Source: Atopostipes suicloacalis DSM 15692
GTDB taxonomy: Bacteria > Bacillota > Bacilli > Lactobacillales > Carnobacteriaceae_A
Assembly: GCF_900129085.1 (NCBI RefSeq)
Contig: NZ_FQUF01000010.1
Coordinates: 1-64,000 of the forward strand
Length of the DNA stretch: 64,000 nucleotides
Reading direction: 5' to 3'
The notes under the pieces: model-generated
What the model saw: the letters and a program-made list of their open reading frames with translations, nothing else
What the model was told of the DNA's origin: nothing
Database searches by the model: none
Translations under genes and position numbers: made by a program
In this document: piece after piece, positions 25,762 to 35,427 of the stretch
How positions within the stretch are numbered: position 1 is the first letter of the stretch
Layout of the letters: the number at the start of each line of letters is the position of its first letter

Positions 25762-27030
25762 TTAGTTTTCTAAATGCACCATAAAATAACGTTTTTTACC
25801 ACGACGAACCAAGATGAATCGTCCTTCGTAACTATCTTTTTCGCTAACCACATAATCCGTGTCTTGAATTCGTTCGCCTTTTAAATAAATCGCACCGTTT
25901 TGAATATCTTCTCGAGCTTGACGACGAGAAGGAGAGATTTTAGTTTCATCTACTAAGAAGCTTACCAAGTCTGTCTTTTTGGCAGGAGCTTCCATTGAAG
26001 GAACATCTTTAAAAGACATTTCAATTTGGTCGGCTGAAAGGTTTTGAACATTTCCAGAAAATAAGGCTTCAGAGATTTGAATCGCTTCATCTAAAGCGTC
26101 TTGCCCATGCACAAAACGTGTCATTTCTTCGGCAAGTACTCGTTGAGCTTCACGTTTATGGGGCTCTTTTTCAGTTTTTTCTGCTAACTGTGCAATGTCG
26201 TATTGAGATAAGAAAGTAAAGTATTTTAGGTATTTGTCAATATCACGATCATCTTGATTGTACCAAAATTGGTAAAATTCGTAAGGGGTTGTTTTCTCTG
26301 GATCGAGCCAAACAGCACCATCCGCTGTCTTCCCAAACTTAGTTCCATCGGCTTTTAATAATAATGGAATCGTTAAACCGTATGCTTCGGCCTCTGGTCC
26401 TTCCTTTTTACGAATTAAGTCGAGACCTGAGGTAATATTTCCCCATTGATCCGAACCGCCAACTTGAAGTTGCACGTCCGCTTCTTGGTATAAATGTAAA
26501 AAGTCAATCGATTGAATAATTTGGTAACTAAATTCAGTGAATGAAATGCCTGTATCTAAACGGCTAGACACAATATCTTTCGCCAACATTGTATTAATAT
26601 TAAATTCTTTTCCGTATTCTCTTAAAAAGTCTAAGAAGCCTAATTTACCAAGCCATTGGTAGTTATTCATTAAACGAATTCCTGATTTGTCTGAACCAGC
26701 ATCAAATAAATGACGCATTTGTGCGCTTAATTTTTCTGCGTTGTCATTAATTTGTTCCATTGTTTGCAGTTGACGTTCAGATGTACGTCCACTTGGATCC
26801 CCAATGGAGCCTGTTCCGCCACCGATTAAAACAACGGGTTGATGTCCTGCCATCTGAAATCTTTTCAAAATCATAAATGGAATTAAATGACCAATATGCA
26901 TACTGTCACCTGTTGGATCAATCCCGCAGTATAAAGCGATACTTTTTTCATCGAGTAATTTTTTTAACCCTTCTTCATCGGTTTGTTGATTAATGGCGCC
27001 TCGCCATTCGAGTTCATCGATAATATTCAT
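25762..27030 (-). CDS. tyrS: tyrosyl-tRNA synthetase
   Basis: Class I aminoacyl-tRNA synthetase charging tRNA-Tyr, 422 residues. HIGH-type motif MHIGHLIPF (~48), tyrosine-binding YQIIQSIDFLHLY and QVGGSDQWGNI (~190), KMSKS-type motif KFGKT (~230), and a C-terminal S4 RNA-binding domain (SPSRRQAREDIQNGAIYLKGERI, ~355-380). Start ATG 27030 has GGAGGG upstream; a longer frame reaching 27090 runs into the leader and is not coding. Preceded by a T-box with a TAC (Tyr) specifier, the expected control. Confidence 0.97.
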   Translation of the reverse strand: MNIIDELEWRGAINQQTDEEGLKKLLDEKSIALYCGIDPTGDSMHIGHLIPFMILKRFQMAGHQPVVLIGGGTGSIGDPSGRTSERQLQTMEQINDNAEKLSAQMRHLFDAGSDKSGIRLMNNYQWLGKLGFLDFLREYGKEFNINTMLAKDIVSSRLDTGISFTEFSYQIIQSIDFLHLYQEADVQLQVGGSDQWGNITSGLDLIRKKEGPEAEAYGLTIPLLLKADGTKFGKTADGAVWLDPEKTTPYEFYQFWYNQDDRDIDKYLKYFTFLSQYDIAQLAEKTEKEPHKREAQRVLAEEMTRFVHGQDALDEAIQISEALFSGNVQNLSADQIEMSFKDVPSMEAPAKKTDLVSFLVDETKISPSRRQAREDIQNGAIYLKGERIQDTDYVVSEKDSYEGRFILVRRGKKRYFMVHLEN

Positions 27031-27104
27031 TGTTTTTCCCTCCAAAATAAATTTCTTGTCCTTTTTGTTTAAATAGTTGAAAGAATGCATGCTTACTTAA
27101 GAAA

Positions 27105-27346
27105 ACAAAAAAACCGACAAAAACAACAGTTTTTGCCGGGACGAATTTTCCGTGTTACCACCCTAATTGAATAACGAGATGCATTATTCCACTTTTCCTT
27201 TTAACGCAAGGCTAAAACGCTACAATATGTAGTTGCTCCAAGCTGTAATTCGCAAAGAATGTGTGTACTGACTTCCACCAACGCCAGCTCTCTATCACAG
27301 GGACAATCTCTACTACTTCGGCTCTTCATCACAAGATTTTTCAGCT
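27105..27346 (-). ncRNA. T-box leader of tyrS, specifier TAC = tyrosine
   Basis: Minus-strand leader with AGAGAGC and GTTGGTGG apical elements, specifier region GAAT-TAC-A-GCTTGGAGC (TAC at 27245-27247), T-box AGGGTGGTAACACGG (27150-27164) and a terminator CCGGCAAAAAC/GTTTTTGTCGG with T-run (27105-27142). Because the gene is known to be tyrS, this leader fixes the specifier register used to read the two His T-boxes at 9 kb. Confidence 0.96.
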
Positions 27347-27352
27347 GTCATC

Positions 27353-27381
27353 ATTATAGTTAAGCCGAATTGAAAAGTCAA
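27353..27381 (-). promoter_or_regulatory. promoter of the tyrS operon
   Basis: TTGACT and TATAAT with an exact 17-bp spacer on the minus strand, ending 7 bp before the T-box leader. Confidence 0.88.
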
Positions 27382-27496
27382 TTCATGAAAAGAAACTTCA
27401 TTGCTAAAAAAGGATTCATAGATTCAAAATGGTCCGTGAAAAGCTAAAGAATATGGTATGATAATGAAGAACACTGTAAAGAGATGAGGGTGTATA

Positions 27497-28324
27497 ATGA
27501 AGAAACTAGTCTTTTTCGATATAGATGGAACACTAGTAACACGAAATGATTCAATCCCAAAATCAACGATTGAAGCCATTCAGCAATTAAAACAAAATGG
27601 CAACATTCCCGTCATTGCTACGGGAAGAGCACCGGTCTTAATGAAAGAAGTTTCTAAAAAACTTAATATTGATAGCTATATTTCAATGAATGGTCAGTAT
27701 ATTGTTCATGAAGGTGAAGTGATTTATTCCAATCCCATTGAAATGCCGCTCGTCGAACAAGTGGTTGAAGTTGCGAATGAACGACAAGATGGGATATTGC
27801 TCTCGACAGCCGATGAGATTATTGCGAATTCTTTAATTTCTCTGGTCAATCGCGGGACACTTTTCACGTTCTTAAAAGGACTTGTCGGGATTATTCCAGA
27901 ACGCGTTCAAGTAAAAATGTGGAACCGTATGATGAAGAAAGCTCCTGAAAAATCCGATTATGAAAACAAAGAAATTTATATGTTAAATATTAATGCGAAC
28001 CAAGAAGAAGAAGCCGCCTATGAAAGAATCTTTGGCGAACAATTAAATCTCACCCGAGCCAATGAAATGTCGATGGATATTATAAGTAAAAATGTTTCAA
28101 AGGCAACGGGTGCAGAGCGGATGATCTCTGCTTTGGGCGTTTCACATCAAAACACTTTTGCCTTTGGTGATGGGTTAAATGATATGGAAATGTTAAACTT
28201 TGTAGGTACAGGTGTGGCGATGGAAAATGGCTTTGAAGAATTGAAAGCAAGAGCTGATTTTGTGACGGATTCTGTATTTAATCACGGCATCGCCAAGGGC
28301 TTGAAAAAGCTCGAGCTTATTTAG
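27497..28324 (+). CDS. HAD-superfamily hydrolase, Cof subfamily IIB
   Basis: A 275-residue cytosolic phosphatase-like protein. Motif I FFDIDGTLV (6-14) supplies the nucleophile Asp; motif II is VIATGR (~43); a C2-type cap domain fills the middle; motif III is a Lys in SKNVSKATG (~195), and motif IV FAFGDGLNDMEML (~219-231) binds Mg. Cof-type enzymes dephosphorylate sugar phosphates, FMN or similar; the substrate is not evident. GAGGGTG precedes ATG 27497. It sits just upstream of metG but with 187 bp and a probable promoter between them. Confidence 0.88.
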   Translation: MKKLVFFDIDGTLVTRNDSIPKSTIEAIQQLKQNGNIPVIATGRAPVLMKEVSKKLNIDSYISMNGQYIVHEGEVIYSNPIEMPLVEQVVEVANERQDGILLSTADEIIANSLISLVNRGTLFTFLKGLVGIIPERVQVKMWNRMMKKAPEKSDYENKEIYMLNINANQEEEAAYERIFGEQLNLTRANEMSMDIISKNVSKATGAERMISALGVSHQNTFAFGDGLNDMEMLNFVGTGVAMENGFEELKARADFVTDSVFNHGIAKGLKKLELI

Positions 28325-28458
28325 CCTCTTTAGATGTGACGAATGAAATCGACCGACAAGGGTTCTTGAGGACATTTTGGAACAAAGAGGGGCTTAAAAG
28401 AAATAGGAAAGGAACCGCACAAAGACATTCTACGCTACTAAAGAGGGTGTTTTTGTGC

Positions 28459-28464
28459 TATAAT
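28459..28464 (+). promoter_or_regulatory. -10 element of the metG operon
   Basis: TATAAT 48 bp before the metG start. It is flanked on its 5' side by a near-perfect inverted repeat GCACAAAGACA / TGTTTTTGTGC (28418-28458). No convincing -35 hexamer. Confidence 0.45.
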
Positions 28465-28496
28465 TTTACAGATTATGATTATAGATGGACATTTAG

Positions 28497-30542
<2,046 letters not shown>

Positions 30543-30565
30543 TCGCTAAATGAATGAAATAAAGG

Positions 30566-30597
30566 AAGGGCAAGCTAGTCTTGTCCTTTTCTATTTA
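30566..30597 (+). terminator. terminator after metG
   Basis: AAGGGCAAG (30566-30574) pairs with CTTGTCCTT (30580-30588), followed by TTCTATTT. Weak to moderate. Confidence 0.6.
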
Positions 30598-30756
30598 AAT
30601 ATATAGGGAATGAGAAAGTAACGTAAAAGCTTTTCACATCCTAAAATTTGAATGCTTGTTATGTGAGATAGCTCTCCACTTATCTGATCCGTATAATAAC
30701 GCTGACTAGTTAATAAATCATCGATTCGTAAGAAAAGTAAAGGAGTGAATGTATGT

Positions 30757-31530
30757 ATGTTATTTGATACGCACGCACATTTAAACGTAGAACAATTTGC
30801 CAAAGATGAAGCGAAAGTAATCCAACGTGCCAAAGACCATGGCGTTTCTCGAATGGCTGTCGTAGGTTTTGATCATGAAACGATTGCCAAAGCGCTTGAA
30901 TTGAGTAAAACGTACGAAGGCATTTACCCAATCATTGGTTGGCATCCAACCGAAGCAGGAAGTTATTCAGATGAAGTCGAAGAAAAACTAATTCACCTCA
31001 TTCAGACAGAAAATATCGTTGCGATGGGTGAAATGGGCCTAGATTACCATTGGATGGAAGATCCAAAACCTATACAAATCGAAGCTTTTAGAAGACAAAT
31101 CCAAGTAGCCAAAGAACTCAATATTCCGATCACGGTTCACAACCGCGAGAGTACAGAAGATATTTATAAAGTGTTAAAAGAGGAACACGTTGAAGATATT
31201 GGTGGAATTATGCATAGCTTTAATTTAACCCCAGAATGGCAAGAACGCTTTTTAGATTTAGGGATGCACATTTCATACAGTGGGGTATTGACCTTCAAAA
31301 ATGCACCAGCTGTAAAAGAAAGTGCGAAAGTGGTTCCTTTAGACAAAGTCCTAATCGAAACGGATTCTCCTTATCTAAGTCCAATGCCTTATCGTGGCAA
31401 ACGGAATGAACCGAGTTATGTCCGCTTTGTTGCAGAAGAATTAGCTGAATTGCGAGGAATGTCTTTAGAAGAAATCGCAGAAATCACGACTCGAAATGCC
31501 AACAAAATATTTAATTTAACGGAAGATTAG
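30757..31530 (+). CDS. tatD: TatD-family metal-dependent DNase
   Basis: A 257-residue TIM-barrel metallohydrolase; family members are 3'-5' exonucleases acting on DNA. Metal ligands are visible in LFDTHAHL (~2-9), GEMGLDYHW (~89), ITVHNRES (~125), HSFN (~152) and LIETDSPYLSP (~200). ATG 30757 gives the canonical N-terminus; AAAGGAG ends 11 nt upstream, and a GTG at 30745 overlaps it, so is unlikely. rnmV begins 4 bp after the stop, and the pair is conserved next to metG in Firmicutes. Confidence 0.93.
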   Translation: MLFDTHAHLNVEQFAKDEAKVIQRAKDHGVSRMAVVGFDHETIAKALELSKTYEGIYPIIGWHPTEAGSYSDEVEEKLIHLIQTENIVAMGEMGLDYHWMEDPKPIQIEAFRRQIQVAKELNIPITVHNRESTEDIYKVLKEEHVEDIGGIMHSFNLTPEWQERFLDLGMHISYSGVLTFKNAPAVKESAKVVPLDKVLIETDSPYLSPMPYRGKRNEPSYVRFVAEELAELRGMSLEEIAEITTRNANKIFNLTED

Positions 31531-31533
31531 AAA

Positions 31534-32100
31534 ATGAAACCAAAAATAAAAGAAATAATTGTAGTCGAAGGAAAAAAAGATACAGAGCGCATCCAGCTAG
31601 CAGTAGATGCCGACACCATTGAGACACAAGGATTGGCATTAGAAGATGACACACTCGCCTTGATCGAACACGCTCAAAAAACACGAGGCGTGATTGTGTT
31701 TACCGATCCCGATTATCCGGGAGAAACAATTCGCAAAAAAATTTCACGAGAAATTCCCGGAGTAAAACATGCATTCATCATTCCCGCTGAAGGGGTCCCG
31801 CGCCACAGAGGAACACTAGGTATCGAGCACGCTTCCGTCGAAACCATCCGCCATGCCTTAAAAGGGCTCTATAACATTTCAGATGAAACAGAACCCACAG
31901 TCTCCAAAACCTTCCTTCGGGAAATGGGCCTGACGGCGGGACGTCAGGCCAAAGCGCTTCGTATCCAATTAGGCGAAGCCTTACGAATTGGGTATACCAA
32001 TGGGAAACAGCTTCAAAAACGCCTAACCATGTTTGGAATTACAGAAGAAGAAGTGGCAATTACCATGAAAAAAATAAAAGAGGAGGGCATCAATGACTAA
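31534..32100 (+). CDS. rnmV: ribonuclease M5
   Basis: Matures the ends of 5S rRNA precursor. The 188-residue protein has a Toprim domain: EIIVVEGKKDTERI (~6-20, catalytic Glu) and VIVFTDPDYPGETIRKKI (~53-70, DxD-type acidic pair), followed by VPRHRGTLGIEHAS. It is nested in the tatD-rnmV-rsmA operon, overlapping rsmA by 8 bp. Confidence 0.95.
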   Translation: MKPKIKEIIVVEGKKDTERIQLAVDADTIETQGLALEDDTLALIEHAQKTRGVIVFTDPDYPGETIRKKISREIPGVKHAFIIPAEGVPRHRGTLGIEHASVETIRHALKGLYNISDETEPTVSKTFLREMGLTAGRQAKALRIQLGEALRIGYTNGKQLQKRLTMFGITEEEVAITMKKIKEEGIND

Positions 32101-32989
32101 CCAACAAGACATTGCGACACCAAGTCACACAAATGAAATATTAAATAAATATAATTTAAGTGCGAAGAAAAGCCTAGGACAAAATTTCATTATTGATACA
32201 AATATTTTAAGAAACATTGTAAAAACTGCTGCCGTAGACGAAAAGACCACCGTCATCGAAGTAGGACCTGGAATAGGGGCTCTAACAGAACAAATCGCTA
32301 AAGAAGCCAAAGAAGTCTTTGCCTTTGAAATTGATGACCGCCTTCTTTCCGTTTTAGATGATACACTGTCTCCTTATGATAACGTGACGATTTTGCATCA
32401 AGATATTTTAAAAGTGGACTTTGAATCCTTTAAAGAACAATACTTAGAAGACACCACGCGACTTGTCGTTATTGCAAATTTACCTTATTACATCACTACC
32501 CCTATCATCATGCATTTGATTGAAAGCTCACTCGAAGTGGATGAAATGGTGCTCATGATGCAAAAAGAGGTCGCCAGTCGCTTAGAGGCAAAGCCAAGCA
32601 CAAAAGCATACGGCTCACTATCTATCGCCATTCAATATTATATGGACGTCGAAGTCGCCTTTACTGTGCCTCGGACAGTTTTCATGCCTCAGCCGAATGT
32701 GGATTCAGCCATTATTCGATTAAAAACGCTGAAAGAACCTCCCGTCCAAGTGAAAAATGAGCCTTTATTCTTTAAAATCGTCCGTGCTTCCTTTGTTCAA
32801 CGTCGAAAAACGATTTGGAATAACTTAAAAAAAGCATTAGACGATAAACAAAAAGAACAAGAATTAAAAGAAGCTTTTCAAAAAACAAATGTGGATTCTT
32901 CCCGCCGTGGGGAAAGTTTAACCATAGAAGAATTTGGTCAATTAGCGGATGCATTGGTTACCTGCAATTTAACCGATTATTTTCTTTAA
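32093..32989 (+). CDS. rsmA: 16S rRNA dimethyladenosine transferase (A1518/A1519)
   Basis: SAM-dependent methyltransferase (KsgA) that dimethylates two adjacent adenines in the 3' hairpin of 16S rRNA during 30S maturation; loss of this activity is known to confer kasugamycin resistance. In 298 residues: KKSLGQNFIID (~23), motif I VIEVGPGIGALTEQIA (~50), catalytic NLPYYITTPI (~131), FMPQPNVDSAIIRL (~202), and the C-terminal FVQRRKTIWNNLKKAL (~237). GAGGAGGGCATCA precedes ATG 32093. Last gene of the tatD-rnmV-rsmA operon. Confidence 0.96.
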   Translation: MTNQQDIATPSHTNEILNKYNLSAKKSLGQNFIIDTNILRNIVKTAAVDEKTTVIEVGPGIGALTEQIAKEAKEVFAFEIDDRLLSVLDDTLSPYDNVTILHQDILKVDFESFKEQYLEDTTRLVVIANLPYYITTPIIMHLIESSLEVDEMVLMMQKEVASRLEAKPSTKAYGSLSIAIQYYMDVEVAFTVPRTVFMPQPNVDSAIIRLKTLKEPPVQVKNEPLFFKIVRASFVQRRKTIWNNLKKALDDKQKEQELKEAFQKTNVDSSRRGESLTIEEFGQLADALVTCNLTDYFL

Positions 32990-33092
32990 ACACAAACACT
33001 CAAAAAAGAGCAAAACGTGTGAAAAAACTGTGAAACATGCACTATAAAGCCATTATTAAGGGTTTTTAATTTAATTTTAATGTTTTGTGTGT

Positions 33093-33098
33093 TATAAT
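33093..33098 (+). promoter_or_regulatory. -10 element of veg
   Basis: TATAAT 25 bp before the veg start, preceded by an AT-rich region without a clear -35. Confidence 0.55.
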
Positions 33099-33123
33099 GG
33101 TTGTATTGTAAGGGGTGTCGCTA

Positions 33124-33402
33124 ATGACAGCAACCATCGAGAACATTAAAGATAAATTTACTGAATTAGTTGGCGAAAAAATTATAATCACAGTTGAAGC
33201 AGGAAGACGTAAGACAACGACCCACAAAGGAACACTTGCCGAAACTTATCCGGCTGTATTTATAGTAGAACTCGATAACTATGAAGATTCATATGAACGT
33301 GTTTCTTATAGTTATGCAGATGTATTAACCAATGCGATCGAAGTTAATTTTCCGGATCGAACACCAGTTAGTGCAGCAGAAGATGAAGATATTGAGGGAT
33401 AA
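33124..33402 (+). CDS. veg: Veg family protein
   Basis: A 92-residue protein matching Bacillus Veg (IENIKDKFTELVGEKIIITVEAGRRKTTTHKGTLAETYPAVFIVELDNYEDSYERVSYSYADVLTNAIEVNF), a small beta-barrel-like protein; in B. subtilis it has been linked to biofilm formation and spore germination, the molecular function being uncertain. ATG 33124 has AAGGGG 8 nt upstream; a GTG at 33115 overlaps that site. Its place after rsmA is conserved in Firmicutes. Confidence 0.92.
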   Translation: MTATIENIKDKFTELVGEKIIITVEAGRRKTTTHKGTLAETYPAVFIVELDNYEDSYERVSYSYADVLTNAIEVNFPDRTPVSAAEDEDIEG

Positions 33403-33481
33403 GTATTTGCCGTATAGCATGAGAGAAACGAGATATTAAAATAAATAAAGTGTAAAAAGAAAAACTATTTCCGAAAAACAC

Positions 33482-33620
33482 TTGCTTTTTAAAAAGAACA
33501 TGGTATACTATTATTTGCATGTTGTTAGAGACCAAGAAAGAATATGTAATGTATTTCCGAATCGGCGCTTTAAGCAATAAATGTAAATAAATGTGCTGTA
33601 AGCACGAGGAGGATTTTAAC
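33482..33620 (+). promoter_or_regulatory. promoter and long 5' leader of the cold-shock gene
   Basis: TTGCTT (33482-33487), 16 bp, TATACT (33504-33509). The start would be near 33516, leaving a leader of about 105 nt, typical for csp mRNAs whose leader folds differently in the cold. Confidence 0.6.
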
Positions 33621-33821
33621 ATGGAACAAGGAACAGTAAAATGGTTTAACGCAGAAAAAGGTTTTGGCTTCATCGAACGTGAAGGCGGAGACGATGTATT
33701 CGTACACTTCTCAGCTATCGAAGAAGAAGGATTCAAAACTTTAGACGAAGGCCAAGCAGTTACTTTTGACATTGAAGAAGGCAATCGCGGACTTCAAGCA
33801 GCAAACGTACGCAAAGCTTAA
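33621..33821 (+). CDS. cspA: cold-shock protein (CspA family)
   Basis: A 66-residue single-stranded nucleic-acid-binding beta-barrel that melts RNA structure. RNP1 is KGFGFIE (~13-19) and RNP2 VFVHF (~26-30); [12 protein letters not shown] and the final ANVRKA are canonical. ATG 33621 follows GAGGAGG. A longer upstream frame starting at 33591 runs through the ribosome site and is not the start. It interrupts the veg-purR order, with its own promoter and terminator. Confidence 0.97.
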   Translation: MEQGTVKWFNAEKGFGFIEREGGDDVFVHFSAIEEEGFKTLDEGQAVTFDIEEGNRGLQAANVRKA

Positions 33822-33840
33822 TTTAAATTAACCTTAAAAT

Positions 33841-33881
33841 AAAAGCAAGGACAAGAAGAAATTCTAGTCCTTGCTTTTTTC
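33841..33881 (+). terminator. intrinsic terminator of the cold-shock gene
   Basis: AAAAGCAAGGAC (33841-33852) pairs with GTCCTTGCTTTT (33867-33878) followed by T. Confidence 0.88.
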
Positions 33882-33928
33882 ATATCTAAAAAGGTTAAAA
33901 ATCGAATTTTCATAAAATAGATTTTGCT

Positions 33929-34184
33929 ACCCTAACAAGTGAGCGTAAAATTGATCCTTACTTGTAAGGGTAACGGGTCTATCCTCACAAGTGAGTGCAA
34001 AAATAGATCCTACTTGTAAGGGTAACAGGTCTATCCTCACAAGTGAGTGCAAAAATAGATCCTACTTGTAAGGGTAACAGCTCTATCCTCATAAGTGAGT
34101 GCAAAATTAAGCCCGACTTGTAAGGGTAACGGCTCTATCCTCACAAGTGACCGTGAAAATGAGCCCGACTTGTAAGGATAACCT
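33929..34184. repeat. five-copy 52-bp tandem array of hairpin repeats
   Basis: CTTGTAAGG recurs at 33961, 34013, 34065, 34117 and 34169, exactly 52 bp apart. Each unit contains CTTGTAAGGGTA and, after a 7-nt loop, TATCCTCACAAG, which pair into a 12-bp stem with G-T wobbles. Between stems is a GTGAGTGCAAAAATAGATCC-type spacer, and ACAAGTGAG/CTTACTTGT can form a second, alternative stem. Spacers are near-identical, so it is not a CRISPR. It fills the gap between the cold-shock terminator and the convergent NERD gene. Confidence 0.9.
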
Positions 34185-34194
34185 TTTAAAAAAG

Positions 34195-35103
34195 TCAGTT
34201 TTTGTAATAAGTCATTGGTCCATTAGAATACTTGGTCATTTTTTGACTTAGTACTCTTCTAATTCTAGGTTTCGTATATTTGCCTCGGCACCATTCGAAA
34301 ATCTTCTGCACACTTATTGGAACCTCTGGAAAAAGTACTTGAAATTCCAATACACTTCGATAAATGGCATCAGCGATTTTTTCTATATGTCCGCATGTAG
34401 TACAAATACGTTTTTCCCTTGTATCGGTGTGTGCAAAAGAAAAACATTCTGGACATAAAATCCCCTTTTTTAAAGAATCAAAACCATAAGAAGGTAAATT
34501 ATCGGGGCGATAATTTCCATTATGCTGATTAGCCAGTGCTTGTGCTAGCTTTTTATCTTGAGCATTCACAGACTGATTTGCGTTCGTTAAGGTCTTAAAA
34601 TGACGCTCGAGCTGACCTACAAAAAGAATGGATTTTGTTAGTGGAAGATTGTAAATATAAAAATCTGAATTTATAAATACAACGTAAGCCTTCGTTTTAT
34701 GAAGATATCCATTATTTAAAAGCCAATTGTTTAAATAAGCTTTTTTCCGATTGACTTGATCGACTGGGTTTTGCAGACTATAGCCATTCTTCGAAAAAAG
34801 AGAGCCATTTTTATAACAGTACTCTCCGGTATAATTTTTGACTTCATAAATAATCAGCTGCTTATTCAAAATGAGGATAGAATCCATTTGGTAGTGCGTT
34901 TCCTTACTACTTAAAAATAAGTCATTTACGACATAGCCGTTTTGCTGCGAATGGTTGATTAACTGATCGAAAAGCTGTTCGCCTTGAAATCCTTTCATTT
35001 GATTCTGGTATCGCCTGTTATCCTCAACAGATAATCCCATTCGATAGTTTACAGACTCTAAGACAAAATGATTGATGGATTTGACACGTGGTTTTATTAA
35101 CAT
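34195..35103 (-). CDS. NERD-domain protein with zinc ribbon
   Basis: A 302-residue cytoplasmic protein. The NERD (nuclease-related) domain is at ~38-150: KGFQGEQLFDQLI, then MDSILILNKQLIIYEVKNYTGEY, whose D...EVK resembles the D-ExK core of restriction-like nucleases. A zinc ribbon CPEC...CTTCG lies at ~217-238, and a basic C-terminal helical part follows (RGKYTKPRIRRVLSQKM). NERD proteins are common in Firmicutes; a DNA-processing role is predicted but unproven. AGGAGT precedes ATG 35103. It is monocistronic next to the 52-bp array. Confidence 0.85.
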   Translation of the reverse strand: MLIKPRVKSINHFVLESVNYRMGLSVEDNRRYQNQMKGFQGEQLFDQLINHSQQNGYVVNDLFLSSKETHYQMDSILILNKQLIIYEVKNYTGEYCYKNGSLFSKNGYSLQNPVDQVNRKKAYLNNWLLNNGYLHKTKAYVVFINSDFYIYNLPLTKSILFVGQLERHFKTLTNANQSVNAQDKKLAQALANQHNGNYRPDNLPSYGFDSLKKGILCPECFSFAHTDTREKRICTTCGHIEKIADAIYRSVLEFQVLFPEVPISVQKIFEWCRGKYTKPRIRRVLSQKMTKYSNGPMTYYKN

Positions 35104-35318
35104 GATTTCACTCCTTAGATAATTCTCCTATTATTAATATTTGCAAAAAAACGCCATTTTCTTTTATTTTTTTGAAAATAATTAAAAAAAGTTTTAAAAA
35201 TTACATAATTACACAATCTCATCCTTTTATTAGAAGGAATCATCAGTCTTTATTTTTTCGCATCTCAAGTCCTTTCCGCTCTTTCAAAACCATGAATGAA
35301 GTTTCATATATAAAAGCA

Positions 35319-35347
35319 TTGACACCTTTTTTGTTTATCGTTAGAAT
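35319..35347 (+). promoter_or_regulatory. promoter of the zinc-uptake operon
   Basis: Consensus -35 TTGACA (35319-35324), 17 bp, -10 TAGAAT (35342-35347). The rest of 35104-35318 is AT-rich with no gene seen. Confidence 0.85.
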
Positions 35348-35349
35348 GT

Positions 35350-35370
35350 AAATCGTAATCATTACGATTT
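35350..35370. promoter_or_regulatory. Zur box (zinc repressor operator)
   Basis: Two perfect 10-bp arms, AAATCGTAAT and ATTACGATTT, around a central C: an exact match to the Bacillus Zur consensus. It begins 3 bp after the -10 and covers the expected start of transcription, ideal for repression when zinc is sufficient. Confidence 0.93.
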
Positions 35371-35427
35371 AAGAACTTAACGATATTTTTTATTTTCAGA
35401 TAAAATTTTAATAAAGGGGTTTGTTGA

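Noticed and set aside
27031-27090. 20-residue N-terminal extension of TyrS.
   Set aside because: GGAGGG and ATG 27030 fit the canonical start; the extension lies in the untranslated leader after the T-box terminator.
33929-34184. CRISPR array interpretation.
   Set aside because: The whole 52-bp unit, spacer included, repeats; spacers are not unique and no cas gene is in the window.
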